A stretch of 35,106 bases of DNA from an uncultured Planctomycetia bacterium. Its GTDB lineage: Bacteria; Planctomycetota; Phycisphaerae; Phycisphaerales; SM1A02. Below the pieces are notes generated by a model that was given only the letters and a program-made list of their open reading frames with translations, ran no database searches and was not told where the DNA came from. Below are positions 8,986-17,423 of this stretch, piece by piece. Every line of letters starts with the position of its first letter. Position 1 is the first letter of the stretch. The translations under genes were made by a program, and so were the position numbers. The stretch spans positions 1 to 35,106 of the forward strand of contig CALMPF010000015.1 of the NCBI GenBank assembly GCA_937871505.1, given 5' to 3'.

Positions 8986-10050
8986 GTGAGCCCACCGAAC
9001 CCCGAGCCCCCGTCGAACGCCCGACGTCCGACGATCGCAGTGACCATGGGCGATCCCTTCGGGATCGGGCCGGAGATCGTCGCCCGCGCCCTCGGCAGCC
9101 GCGATCTCCGCAACGCGGCGCGGATCATCGTCTACGGCCGCAATGACCTGCTCGCGATGACCTCCGAGCGGCTCGGCATCGAACCGTTCTGGTTTCGCGT
9201 CGCGGCGCGCTCGGAGCGCGCCGAGGCGCCGATCCTCAACGACTGCGTCGTTCTCGACTACCCCGAGGTCGAGCTGGAGTCGCCTGCGGCGCCGCGACCG
9301 ACGCGGAGCGGCGGGATGCTCTCCAAGCTCTGCGTGGAGGATGCCATCACCGATGCGCTGCGCCCGAGCGGAGCGCCCCGGCGCGTCGACGCCGTGGTGA
9401 CGGGGCCGATCTCGAAGGAGTCATGGTCCCTCGCCGGCTTCCGCTGGCCGGGGCACACCGAGCTCTTCGCCCATCGGACGCGGGCGCGGCGGCACGCGAT
9501 GATGTTCGTCTCTCCGAGGCTGCGGGTCGGGCTGGCGACGGCCCACCTTCCGCTGATGGAGATCCGCGACATCCTCACCATCGGCCGTGTCTTCGACGCG
9601 ATCGATCTGGGCAGCGAGCTCTGCCGCGACCTGGGCATCGCCCGGCCGCGGATCGCCGTCTGCGGGCTCAATCCGCACGCGGGCGAGCATGGCCTTTTCG
9701 GCGACGAGGAGCGCCGGCTGATCGAGCCGGCGATCGAAGTGGCGCGGAGCGGCGGAGTCGACGCCCACGGTCCCTTTCCCGGCGACACGATCTTCATCGC
9801 CGCAGCCGCGGGCAGGTGGGACTTCGTGGTGGCGATGTACCACGATCAGGGGCTGATTCCCGTGAAGCTCCTCGGCTTCGACAAGGCGGTCAACGTCACC
9901 ATGGGGCTTCCGATCGTCCGCACGAGCCCGGATCACGGGACCGCCTTCGACATCGCCGGGCAGGGCAAGGCGAGCGAGGGGTCGCTCGTCGCCGCGATCG
10001 AACTGGCGATCGCGCTGGCGGGCAGCCGGGCGACGACGGCGCAGGCGTGA
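8986..10050 (+). CDS. pdxA: 4-hydroxythreonine-4-phosphate dehydrogenase
   Basis: NAD-dependent step of the DXP-dependent pyridoxal-5'-phosphate pathway. The N-terminus 'IAVTMGDPFGIGPEI' is diagnostic. The three His ligands of the active-site metal can be seen in 'WPGHTELFA', 'LNPHAGE' and 'YHDQGLIPVK'. 'DAVVTGPISKESW' and 'RTSPDHGTAFDIAG' are also typical. The product is 354 aa, slightly longer than average, starting at GTG 8986 with a short purine-rich stretch before it. It is the last gene of the rarA operon and is followed 19 nt later by a foldback element. Confidence 0.96.
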   Translation: MSPPNPEPPSNARRPTIAVTMGDPFGIGPEIVARALGSRDLRNAARIIVYGRNDLLAMTSERLGIEPFWFRVAARSERAEAPILNDCVVLDYPEVELESPAAPRPTRSGGMLSKLCVEDAITDALRPSGAPRRVDAVVTGPISKESWSLAGFRWPGHTELFAHRTRARRHAMMFVSPRLRVGLATAHLPLMEIRDILTIGRVFDAIDLGSELCRDLGIARPRIAVCGLNPHAGEHGLFGDEERRLIEPAIEVARSGGVDAHGPFPGDTIFIAAAAGRWDFVVAMYHDQGLIPVKLLGFDKAVNVTMGLPIVRTSPDHGTAFDIAGQGKASEGSLVAAIELAIALAGSRATTAQA

Positions 10051-10068
10051 CGCGCCGGGGTGCCCCCC

Positions 10069-10231
10069 AGCAGCCTGTAGCGAAAGTCATTCGGGCTGCG
10101 GACGAGCGGACAGGCGAATCTCATCGTCGCCGCAACTCGCCTGTATCACTGCGGATACTGCTTCGTCGCGGCTCCTCGATCTTCGCCTCCCCGCTCGCCC
10201 TCGCCTACAAAGCACTTTCGCCACAGGCTGC
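10069..10231 (+). repeat. foldback element, family 1, copy 1 (163 bp)
   Basis: A long imperfect palindrome that is nearly identical (two base differences seen by eye) to 18768-18930. The ends are inverted repeats: gcagcctgtagcgaaagt at 10070-10087 against actttcgccacaggctgc at 10214-10231, with one mismatch. Inner segments also pair (for example gacgagcgg with ccgctcg). The centre is the hairpin gtat-cactgcgg-atac at 10143-10158. It lies between convergent pdxA and the META lipoprotein gene, oriented with pdxA. It contains no convincing gene. It could be a MITE-like mobile element, a 3'-end mRNA structure, or both. Confidence 0.85.
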
Positions 10232-10286
10232 CGGGCCGCACACCGCGCTGAAGTGTCAGCAAGGAGAAGCGACCGGCTCCCGAGCG

Positions 10287-10829
10287 TCAGCCATCGGCGT
10301 CGCCGGCGCCGAGCCTCCGCCCTTCGGCGCCTTCAGCGTCGGCCGCCTCATCGTCGCCGCGCCGAGGCTCCGCCGCGCTGCTGCGCGCGAGCCGCGCGAC
10401 GCCGGCTTCGCCGCGGAGGACCAGCGCGCCGTCTTCGATCGTCCATTCCTGCGCCGTCTGCACCGCGCCGATGAAGATCCGCTCCGTGTTCATGAGCGCG
10501 GGAGGACCGGCCACCTTGGTCACTCCGAGCGATCCGATCGCGAGCATCCCCTTCCCGGTGCGGTAGGGCCCGAAGAAGCTGTTCACGCCCCCCCAGCCGA
10601 CGATCCGGCCGACTCCGTCGGCTTCGGACTCCGGCGCTTCGAAGCGCACCCACGGTCGGGTGTCGCCGCTGCGGGGCACGAAGGCGAGCGATCCCTCGGG
10701 CAGCTCGTCGAGCATCCAGGTGCCGTAGAGATCGGTGGCGCGGGATGGCGCGTCGCACCCCGAGGCGGCCGCGATCAGCGCGGCGAGGGCGATCGTGGAG
10801 AGCGCGACGCTGCGGACGGACATGGTCAT
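10287..10829 (-). CDS. META-domain (HslJ-like) lipoprotein
   Basis: A 180-aa lipoprotein with a signal peptide ending in the lipobox 'AASGC' (Cys25). The body matches the META fold by pattern: 'LYGTWMLDELPEG' at the start, 'GWGGVNSFFGPYRTGKG' where the family has a Gly-Gly-Cys-Asn turn, then 'LGVTKVAGPPALMNTERIF' and 'WTIEDGALVLRG'. The Cys of the usual GGCN turn is replaced by Val. The last 35 residues are an acidic/basic low-complexity tail. Members are envelope proteins of poorly known function, some linked to heat or antibiotic resistance. It is the last gene of the minus-strand cluster, 69 nt behind its neighbour, so it may be co-transcribed. Confidence 0.78.
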   Translation of the reverse strand: MTMSVRSVALSTIALAALIAAASGCDAPSRATDLYGTWMLDELPEGSLAFVPRSGDTRPWVRFEAPESEADGVGRIVGWGGVNSFFGPYRTGKGMLAIGSLGVTKVAGPPALMNTERIFIGAVQTAQEWTIEDGALVLRGEAGVARLARSSAAEPRRGDDEAADAEGAEGRRLGAGDADG

Positions 10830-10898
10830 GGCGTGGCTGTTGGGTGACGGGGGCGGCGGGGGCGACGCGCCTCCGCCGCAGGCGGGCGGCGGCGTGCG

Positions 10899-11849
10899 CT
10901 AGATCGATCGCGACCCCGCCGGATCGATGAGCCAGAGCCAGTCGATCAGCAGGAACTCGAGCCGCGCCACCAGCAGGGCGATGCGGCCCATCACGGTGTA
11001 GCCGAACATGGCGCCGAAGGTGATCATCAAGACCCAGATCCCGACGCGCGACGCGGCTCCGACGGCTCCGCGATGCTCGACGGAGAAGAAGAAGTACGTC
11101 AGGCAGCAGAGCACGCCGACGACGGAGATCACATGCTGGAGCGTCGCCCCCGCGGCGAAGGCGCCCGCCTCGTCGAAGGCGACGAGGGGCATGATGCCGC
11201 TGGCGACCTGATTGAGCAGGTCGGCGTGGAAGAACTGGACGAGTCGCAGGCCCGCGAAGACCCCGATGAAGAAGGCCAGCGGCCAGCTCGCGATCCAGCC
11301 GCCCTTCGGCGCCAGCCGCCAGAGGAGCAGGATGCCGAGGACGAGCGGGACGAGGAAGATGAGCTTCGGCTCGGTCTCCTCCGAGAGGCCCGGCACGGCC
11401 CATGCGCGGACCAGCCCGGGCAGCAGGCTTCCGATCAGGTTGGGGACGATCACGCTCCAGAAGGCGACGACCATCCAGTACGCCGCCGAGACGCCCACGA
11501 AGATCGCCTCGGCCAGCTTGTAGACGGGGTTGTCCCCCCAGAGAAAGGAGAAGATCGCCAGCGTGAGGAACGCCGCGATCCAGAGGCCGATCGTCCTCGG
11601 CAGGTCGAGCCGGAACGCCTGCTGGTCCGGGTCCGCGGCCTGCGCCCGCAGGAACTCTCCGTACGAAGCCTGGCGCCACTGCGTCCACTCGCGCGTCGGG
11701 CCGCCGTCGGAGGGGGTCGCGACGATGACTTCTCCCTCGACGTACTCACGGCCCACTCCCTGCGCCGAGAAGAGCGCCCGGCCGAGAAGGAATGCGCCGC
11801 CGAGGACGAAGAGCGTCGTCCAGAGGATCGTCTTGGCGCGCTCGCTCAT
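10899..11849 (-). CDS. polytopic membrane protein of the GlmL/DUF6754 cluster (316 aa)
   Basis: An integral membrane protein with about eight predicted segments. The first is at residues 7-25, and a soluble loop at 30-85 probably faces outside. Further segments fall near 88-105, 112-140, 165-182, 189-206, 245-262 and 272-310. The loop reads 'EYVEGEVIVATPSDGG', like a small extracytoplasmic beta unit. I do not recognise a named family. Its start overlaps the stop of the 290-aa membrane protein by 4 nt (11846-11849, ATGA), so it belongs to the same translationally coupled unit and probably to the same membrane complex. No catalytic motif is apparent. Confidence 0.85.
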   Translation of the reverse strand: MSERAKTILWTTLFVLGGAFLLGRALFSAQGVGREYVEGEVIVATPSDGGPTREWTQWRQASYGEFLRAQAADPDQQAFRLDLPRTIGLWIAAFLTLAIFSFLWGDNPVYKLAEAIFVGVSAAYWMVVAFWSVIVPNLIGSLLPGLVRAWAVPGLSEETEPKLIFLVPLVLGILLLWRLAPKGGWIASWPLAFFIGVFAGLRLVQFFHADLLNQVASGIMPLVAFDEAGAFAAGATLQHVISVVGVLCCLTYFFFSVEHRGAVGAASRVGIWVLMITFGAMFGYTVMGRIALLVARLEFLLIDWLWLIDPAGSRSI

Positions 11850-12718
11850 CGCCGGGCCTCCCGCTGCCGCTCCTGCCGTCGAGTGAGGAAGTAGACGACG
11901 TTGCCGGTGATGATCAGCAGGATCATGAGCACGTGGCCGACAAGCTGCGAACCCATGCGGCGGCGGCCTTCCTGATAGCGGGGCTCGGCCTGGAGGCCGT
12001 AGGCATCGGCGAGCAGCGCTTCGTACTCGGCGGCGCCCTTGATCGCCGCGACGAGACCGGGAAGCTGCACCGGCACGTAGGGAAGCAGCGGCGGCGCCTG
12101 GACTCCGGTCACGCCGGCGATCATCGAGATCCGGTCAGGGAAGGGCGTCTTCGCGTACTGCACCCACTCCTTCACGCCCGGATAGCCGGCGCTGACCGAG
12201 ACGACGAGGTCCATGTCCTGCACGCTGCGCACCCCCGCCATCATGGGGATCGACTCGATCCCGGCGCCGCGGGCGTCGGTGGTGAACATCTGCCGCAGGT
12301 CGGTCGCGATCACCTTGATCACCGCTTCAAGTCCCGACTTGTAGCCGAGGTTGACGAAGTCGACGCCGTAGCGCATCTCCGGGAAGTCGCGGGCGATCAC
12401 CTTGGCGATCGTGTCCTCGGCCATCTGCGGACCGACCGGCAAGAGCGCCATGAAGTAGAGCCTCGCTCCGCGCTTGGCGGCGTGGTAGGTGAACGAGGTC
12501 GCCATGGGGGCGATCTCGCCTGCGCTCGCCGGGTCGAAGTCGAAGCTCAGCAGGACGCGGCTTCCGGGCTCGAGCTTCTCGATCTCTGCGAATGCCGCCA
12601 GGGTGTTGGGCGTGATCGACTCGGGAAACCGGAGCTGGAGCACGATCGGCACCCCGACGGCGAGCAGCATCAGGAGGAAGATCCAGCGGCGATCGAGCGT
12701 CTGGAGGAACCGCAGCAT
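11846..12718 (-). CDS. membrane protein with two TM segments and a soluble central domain (290 aa)
   Basis: One TM segment sits near the N-terminus (about 11-29, 'RRWIFLLMLLAVGVPIVLQL') and one near the C-terminus (about 262-281, 'QLVGHVLMILLIITGNVVYF'). Between them is a roughly 230-residue soluble alpha/beta domain. It has 'GSRVLLSFDFDPASAGEIAP', a motif 'RYGVDFVNLGYKSGLEAVIK' and 'DMDLVVSVSAGYPGVKEWVQ', suggesting a Rossmann-like fold. I recall similar proteins next to DUF6754 and GlmL-like genes but know no function. It starts at ATG 12718, one base after the stop of the gene in front, and overlaps the next gene by 4 nt. Tight packing on both sides supports co-translation and complex formation. 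Confidence 0.85.
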   Translation of the reverse strand: MLRFLQTLDRRWIFLLMLLAVGVPIVLQLRFPESITPNTLAAFAEIEKLEPGSRVLLSFDFDPASAGEIAPMATSFTYHAAKRGARLYFMALLPVGPQMAEDTIAKVIARDFPEMRYGVDFVNLGYKSGLEAVIKVIATDLRQMFTTDARGAGIESIPMMAGVRSVQDMDLVVSVSAGYPGVKEWVQYAKTPFPDRISMIAGVTGVQAPPLLPYVPVQLPGLVAAIKGAAEYEALLADAYGLQAEPRYQEGRRRMGSQLVGHVLMILLIITGNVVYFLTRRQERQREARR

Positions 12719-12719
12719 T

Positions 12720-13415
12720 TCAGTTCCTCCCCGATCCGAGGTGCGAGCGGTCGACGCCGAGGAGGATCCGCAGCGACGTCGCCACGACGCCGAGCGCCAC
12801 GCCGATCATGATCGCGCGGGTGCCGGTGGTGGTGAAGGTCTCCATGACGAACTCCGAGAGCAGCTCGATCCGCAGCGGGGAGTCCTCGGGAAGCCACGAA
12901 GTGAGCCAGACGCCCGCGTAGGTGCGCCCGAGCAGGATCAGGAATGCGGTGCCCAGCAGGAGCGTCGCCTCGATGTTCTTCGCCCGGAAGGCGCGGAACG
13001 CCGCGGAGGCGACGTAGAACGCGAGCATCGCGAACATCGTCGCCGTCAGCGGCTTCCAGGTGTACTCGTAGATCCACCAGAAGGCCGAGCCCTGCTCGTT
13101 GAACTCGCCCGACCAGGCGTAGGAGGGGTACTCCGGCAGCGGGTTGACCCCGACCTTCGCGAGGCCGACTGCCAGCGTCACGACGAAGGCGACGAGCGTG
13201 ACGACCGAGTAGCCCCAGCCGGGCACCCGGTCGGAGATCTTCCGCAGGTTCATCTTCATGAGGTTGCCGCCTCCGAGGATGAACGCGATCGCCGCGAGGA
13301 TGTTGAACCACGTGGAGACCGTCTCGCCGAGCGCGGACATCCACGGGACGAAGTACGCCACCACGAGGACGACGCCTGCCGCGGTCGTGATGAAGAGGGG
13401 GATCGTGCGCCTCAT
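12720..13415 (-). CDS. polytopic membrane protein of the same cluster (231 aa)
   Basis: The ATG at 13415 (MRRTIPLFIT) gives a 231-residue protein with about five or six TM segments: roughly 5-27, 34-52, 66-86, 118-140, 148-168 and 195-216. A loop at 90-118 holds 'NPLPEYPSYAWSGEFNEQGS'. A longer frame to 13757 is a shadow over the previous gene. The start overlaps the stop of the DUF6754-like gene by 4 nt (ATGA, 13412-13415), and its own stop is one base before the next start. I do not recognise the family; position and topology mark it as a subunit or partner of the neighbouring membrane proteins. Confidence 0.85.
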   Translation of the reverse strand: MRRTIPLFITTAAGVVLVVAYFVPWMSALGETVSTWFNILAAIAFILGGGNLMKMNLRKISDRVPGWGYSVVTLVAFVVTLAVGLAKVGVNPLPEYPSYAWSGEFNEQGSAFWWIYEYTWKPLTATMFAMLAFYVASAAFRAFRAKNIEATLLLGTAFLILLGRTYAGVWLTSWLPEDSPLRIELLSEFVMETFTTTGTRAIMIGVALGVVATSLRILLGVDRSHLGSGRN

Positions 13416-14368
13416 CGGAGGATCTCCCCGACGAGGTAGGCTGCCGCCTTCGCGGGGGCGCTCTCGGGACCGAGGATCGACCCGACGGTGACCAGCGCCG
13501 TCCCGACGACGAGGATCGATGCGGCGAAGAGCTTGCCGACATCCTGCCCCTTCAGGCTTCCGAGCTGATCGGGCTCTCCGGAGAGGTAGGCGCTGGCGGC
13601 GAAGAACTCCTCGCCGATGAGCGTGTAGTCGCACGCGGCGACGAAGAAGGGAAGCTGCGAGACCTCGGCGGTGCCCGCGATCTGGATGGCGCCGATGGCG
13701 TTGCCGGTCTCGGCGAGGATCAGCGACTCGGCGAAGAACTTCCCGAGGTAGAAGCACGCCGCGGGCTTCTGCCGCGACATCATGCCGGTGAGATAGGCGA
13801 CGTAGCCGAACTGCTCGTCGGTCACGTAATAGATGAGGTCGGGATTGAAGCTGTCTGATCGACCTGCGGCGAGATAGGCGGCCTCGACCGTCTCGCGGGC
13901 GGCGGTCATCACCAGCGACCGGGCGGTGGGGACCTCGACCTGGGCGTCGTACTCGGCGACGGTGCGCGAGACGCGGCCGAGCACGGTGAGGCCCGCGATC
14001 GTCTCGATGTCGTTCATGTCCATCAGGCCCGGCACGAAGAGCACGGAGCGGCCCATCTCGGTGGCCCGGCCCACCGCCTCGTCGACGGCGTCGAGCGCCG
14101 GCATCCGCCGGACCTTCATCGGCCTTCCCGACCGCGCGAGACCGATGCAGGCGACGACGCCGGCGCAGACGATCGCCAGCAGAAGCAGCAGCCAGAGCCG
14201 GCCCGGGTCAAGGAAGCCCAGGAACGGCTTCGGAGCCTCGCCAGCCGCGGCGAGAAGCCATGGCGCGCCCGCATCCCATGCGAGGCATGAGAGGAAGGGC
14301 GGGTCGGCGCCGGCGAGCAGGCCGGGCACCGCAGACGAAGGCGGGTGGACGACTGTCACTCCGTTCAC
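13412..14368 (-). CDS. DUF6754-like membrane protein
   Basis: A 318-aa protein starting at GTG 14368, which overlaps the previous stop by 4 nt (GTGA). An N-terminal hydrophobic region with a TM segment at about 58-80 is followed by a conserved soluble domain and a C-terminal TM segment at about 278-298. The soluble domain has a distinctive pattern that I associate with DUF6754: 'LFVPGLMDMNDIETIAGL', 'VPTARSLVMTAARETVEAAY', 'YYVTDEQFGYVAYLTGMM', 'FFAESLILAETGNAIGAIQI', 'CDYTLIGEEFFAASAYLS' and 'LGSLKGQDVGKL'. The many conserved polar residues suggest ligand or nucleotide binding, but the biochemical role is unknown. It is the best-conserved membrane member of this cluster by eye. Confidence 0.85.
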   Translation of the reverse strand: MNGVTVVHPPSSAVPGLLAGADPPFLSCLAWDAGAPWLLAAAGEAPKPFLGFLDPGRLWLLLLLAIVCAGVVACIGLARSGRPMKVRRMPALDAVDEAVGRATEMGRSVLFVPGLMDMNDIETIAGLTVLGRVSRTVAEYDAQVEVPTARSLVMTAARETVEAAYLAAGRSDSFNPDLIYYVTDEQFGYVAYLTGMMSRQKPAACFYLGKFFAESLILAETGNAIGAIQIAGTAEVSQLPFFVAACDYTLIGEEFFAASAYLSGEPDQLGSLKGQDVGKLFAASILVVGTALVTVGSILGPESAPAKAAAYLVGEILR

Positions 14369-15495
14369 TCCTCAATGAGCTCCACGTTCGCGCGCGGGAC
14401 GACGACCGCCTCGCCGGAGTCGAAGCGCACCTCGAGGACGCGCGCCTTCGATCCCGAGCCGAGGACATACGGCTGCTCCGGCAGCGCCGAGACGCGGCCG
14501 ATCAGCCCGAAGTGCGGATCGCGGACGATGCGCACCGGCGTGCCGATCTCGAGGAGCCCGGCGCCTGAACTCTCGGGCGGCGCGCCCCGTCCATCGGAAC
14601 CGGAGGGCAGCGGCACGATCACCTCCGGCCGCATCACGCCCGCGCGGATCTGCGTGGCGCCGTTCGCCGACGCCTCATGCCCCTCGAGCGATCGAAGCAG
14701 GCGATAGGTCCGCTCCGCCATGGCGATCTCGCCGAAGCCCTCGGTGATCACCAGCGTCAGCCCGACCTGCTCGCTGCCGGTGATGGCGACTCCGAGGTCG
14801 TAACCGAGGAACTCGCGCAGGTCGCTGTCGTCAAGGCCGCCGGAGACCACCGCCGCGACGCCGATCTCGCGCGCCTTCCTCAGGGCCTGCACGCCGACCC
14901 GGCCGCCGCCGACGACGATCTGGCCCGCCATCTCCGGGCGGAGAAGCTCCTCCTGAAGCGGCTCGTCGGGCCGGGCGCAGGCGAGGCGGATCGTGCCGAA
15001 GGCCTCTCCGCCGATGCCGAAGATCCCCTGGACGAGGGCGACATCCGCCTCGATGACGACGCCTTCTTCGGGGATCGGCTCGACGACCTTCCCGGCGAGA
15101 TACGCGCGGACCTCCACCGGCAGCGACGGACCGCGGATGATCACCTGCCCGGTCGCCGCCGAGATGCTCTCGATCGTCCCGGAGGCCTTCGCGCGGCACT
15201 CCGCCTTGAACATCCCGAAGATGCCGCGTGTGCGGGCGATCACCTCGTTCAGCTCGACGCGCTCGCCCTCGCGCCGGAGCATGAACTCCGGAACGTCCGC
15301 GGGCTGGGCACCGAGGAGGCTGGCGACGTTCATCGGCGTCAGGTCGCCGGGCATGGCGGCGCGGGCGATGACGTCCCGCGCCGCGACCACCGCGCCCTGC
15401 CCGACGAGCACCTCGCCCGCGATCGGGAGCATCCGGCGCACGCGGTGGCGCGTCCGGGCGGCGACCTTCAGTCCTGGGGTGTACGCGGTGGCCAT
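14365..15495 (-). CDS. soluble GlmL-associated protein with barrel-sandwich-like region and KOW/SH3-like tail (376 aa)
   Basis: The ATG at 15495 (MATAYTPGLKV) starts a 376-aa protein; the frame upstream of it is a shadow of the ATPase gene. The first half has repeating short beta motifs resembling a barrel-sandwich arrangement: 'RRMLPIAGEVLVGQGAVV', then 'SGTIESISAATGQVIIRG', 'VEVRAYLAGKVVEPIPEEG' and 'VQGIFGIGGEAFG'. The middle is alpha/beta: 'QIVVGGGRVGVQALRKARE', 'AAVVSGGLDDSDLREFLG', 'TLVITEGFGEIAM'. The last ~60 residues look like a KOW/SH3 barrel ('GTPVRIVRDPHFGLIGRV', 'VVVPRANVELIEE'). No known enzyme is recognised. It lies 71 nt after the ATPase gene and overlaps the DUF6754-like gene by 4 nt. 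It might be a scaffold or carrier between the ATPase and the membrane proteins; that is inference. Confidence 0.85.
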   Translation of the reverse strand: MATAYTPGLKVAARTRHRVRRMLPIAGEVLVGQGAVVAARDVIARAAMPGDLTPMNVASLLGAQPADVPEFMLRREGERVELNEVIARTRGIFGMFKAECRAKASGTIESISAATGQVIIRGPSLPVEVRAYLAGKVVEPIPEEGVVIEADVALVQGIFGIGGEAFGTIRLACARPDEPLQEELLRPEMAGQIVVGGGRVGVQALRKAREIGVAAVVSGGLDDSDLREFLGYDLGVAITGSEQVGLTLVITEGFGEIAMAERTYRLLRSLEGHEASANGATQIRAGVMRPEVIVPLPSGSDGRGAPPESSGAGLLEIGTPVRIVRDPHFGLIGRVSALPEQPYVLGSGSKARVLEVRFDSGEAVVVPRANVELIEE

Positions 15496-15566
15496 CGGGG
15501 CTGCGAGTCTGCGTCGTGCGGAAACGGCTGGGAAGTGCAGGCGGCGCGCCGTGCGGCGTGCTCCGA

Positions 15567-17423
15567 TCAGTCGATGGCGCCGATCTCCTTCATCCATCGG
15601 GCGACTGCGGCGCAGCGCGCGCTGCGCTCCTCCGGGAGGCGGAGCGGGCGCCCGCGCGTATCGATGACGATGCCGGCGGCGCCGCCGCGAACGCGGCGCT
15701 CGACCGGCTTGCCGGGCCCGGCGCCGACGTCGACGCCGCGCACCGGCTCGACCCGCGCCGAAGCCTCCTGGCCCTCGGCGAGCGGGATGCGGCGCAGCTC
15801 CCCCCAGGGGATCTCGCCGGAGAACGCGGCGCCCGAGCCGTCGTCGGCCGCCCCGTTCGCGCCGGCGACCGGCTCGATGCGGCAGGAGAGGCAGGGCTTG
15901 CCCTCCCGGCCCTCGCCGCGCGGCGCGATGCAGGTGCCGAGGTGGACGAGGCAGTCGCGCTCGAAGACCTCCATCGCCGCGCGCTCGTGGACGGAGGCGA
16001 GGACGCCGAGGTGCGGCATCATGAAGATGCTGTCCTTCGCCAGCGTCGTGAAGCCCTCCGGCTCGAAGCTGTCGATCAGCATGAGCGCCGTCTGCGCCGG
16101 CCGCGGGGCATGGCTCAGGACGCCGCCGGAGGCGACGAGGAGGTCGAGGGCCATGCTGTCGACGATCGTCCGACCGCCTGAGGACTGGCTGAAGGTGTCG
16201 CCGACGGTCCGCTGCTGCTGCACGCCGCTGAGCGTCGTGGCGAACTCCTTGTGCTGCTGATACGCCAGCCGGAGGGCCTCGCGCGCGACGGCCTGCTCGA
16301 AGACCAGCGCCTCGACGGTCTGCGGGATCGTCGTCGGGCGGATCATCTTGTTCTTGACGCGGTTGCGCAGCTCGCGATCGTCCATCGGCAAATGGACCCA
16401 GCGCATGATCGCATCGAGCCCCGCCTCGGCGCAGACGTTGCTGATCGAGTAGCTCATGCCGAGGTTCGCCGACACCGTCCGGTTGAACACCGGCGCGCCT
16501 TCGTGGCTGAAGACGCTGAAGACATCCGTGGTCGCGCCGCCGATGTCGACGCCGACGGCGTTGATGCCCCGGCGCCGCGCGATGGTCTGAAGGATGTCCC
16601 CGACGGCGCCGGGAGTCGGCATGATCGGCGCATCCGTCCACGCCATCAGGCGGTCGTAGCCCGGGGCGTGGGCCATCACGTGCTCGAGAAAGACGTCGTG
16701 GATGCGGTCCCGGGCGGGTCCGAGGTTCTCCTGTTCGAGCGTCGGGCGCAGGTTGTCGACCACCGAGAGGGCGATTCCCGGCACCGCGAGGGCATCCCTG
16801 ACGGCTGACGCGGCGTCGCGGTTGCCCGCGAAGATCACCGGCAGCTCGTACTTGCCGCCGAAGCGCGGCTGCGGCCGCGCGGGGGCGATGAGCTCGGCGA
16901 TCTCGACGACCTTCTTCATGTCTCCGCCGTCGGTCCCTCCGGAGACGAGGATCATGTCCGGACGAAGCTCCCTGATGCGCTGAATCTGCTCGTGCGGGCG
17001 GCGGCGGTCGTTGGAGGCGATCGTGTCCATCACGATCGCTCCGGCGCCGAGCGCAGCGCGCTTGGCGCTGGCGGCGGTCATCTCGCGGACGACGCCCGCG
17101 ACCATCATCTGGAGGCCGCCGCCGGCGGAACTCGTGGAGATGTAGATGTCGCAGCCGATCGGCCGGCCGTTCTCCATCCGCGCGGGGCGGATGATCCGTC
17201 CCTCGTCGTCGACGAGCCGACGTCCGGAGAGCTCCTGAAGCTCGGTGACCGCGTTGATCACGCCGATGGTGACGTCCGCGAAGGGTGCCTCGACGGTCGT
17301 CGGCGCCTCGCCGCGATGCGTCTGCCGGAAGACGCCCTCCTGCTCCTCGATGAGGATCGCCTTGGTCGTCGTGCTCCCGCAATCGGTCGCGACGACGACT
17401 CGGATGGTCCGGGGATCACCCAT
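15567..17423 (-). CDS. GlmL/MutL-like ASKHA-fold ATPase
   Basis: A 618-aa protein of the actin/hexokinase/Hsp70 (ASKHA) superfamily, of the type annotated 'glutamate mutase L'. Phosphate-1 motif 'VVATDCGSTTTKAILIE' is near the N-terminus, phosphate-2 'GVDIGGATTDVFSVF' near 300, and an adenosine-type Gly-rich stretch 'LLVASGGVLSHAP' near 470. 'VSGGTDGGDMKKVVEIAEL' and 'ISTSSAGGGLQMM' are typical of the GlmL family. ATG 17423 was chosen because it puts phosphate-1 at residues 9-25; it overlaps the preceding gene by 8 nt. The name derives from clostridial glutamate mutase operons, but no mutase subunit or B12 enzyme lies nearby. Here it more probably powers or assembles the membrane proteins encoded behind it. 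Confidence 0.88.
   Translation of the reverse strand: MGDPRTIRVVVATDCGSTTTKAILIEEQEGVFRQTHRGEAPTTVEAPFADVTIGVINAVTELQELSGRRLVDDEGRIIRPARMENGRPIGCDIYISTSSAGGGLQMMVAGVVREMTAASAKRAALGAGAIVMDTIASNDRRRPHEQIQRIRELRPDMILVSGGTDGGDMKKVVEIAELIAPARPQPRFGGKYELPVIFAGNRDAASAVRDALAVPGIALSVVDNLRPTLEQENLGPARDRIHDVFLEHVMAHAPGYDRLMAWTDAPIMPTPGAVGDILQTIARRRGINAVGVDIGGATTDVFSVFSHEGAPVFNRTVSANLGMSYSISNVCAEAGLDAIMRWVHLPMDDRELRNRVKNKMIRPTTIPQTVEALVFEQAVAREALRLAYQQHKEFATTLSGVQQQRTVGDTFSQSSGGRTIVDSMALDLLVASGGVLSHAPRPAQTALMLIDSFEPEGFTTLAKDSIFMMPHLGVLASVHERAAMEVFERDCLVHLGTCIAPRGEGREGKPCLSCRIEPVAGANGAADDGSGAAFSGEIPWGELRRIPLAEGQEASARVEPVRGVDVGAGPGKPVERRVRGGAAGIVIDTRGRPLRLPEERSARCAAVARWMKEIGAID

Noticed and set aside
10069..10240. 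Peptide shared by both family 1 foldbacks (starting ..KVIRAADERTGESHRRR..)
   Set aside because: It appears at both loci only because the repeat DNA is near-identical. There is no separate start or ribosome binding site, and the DNA's palindromic structure explains the conservation.
15496..17382. N-terminal extension of the 376-aa KOW-tailed protein
   Set aside because: The frame is open upstream but reads through the ATPase gene in another frame. The Arg/Pro-rich translation has no family features, and ATG 15495 gives a sensible protein.
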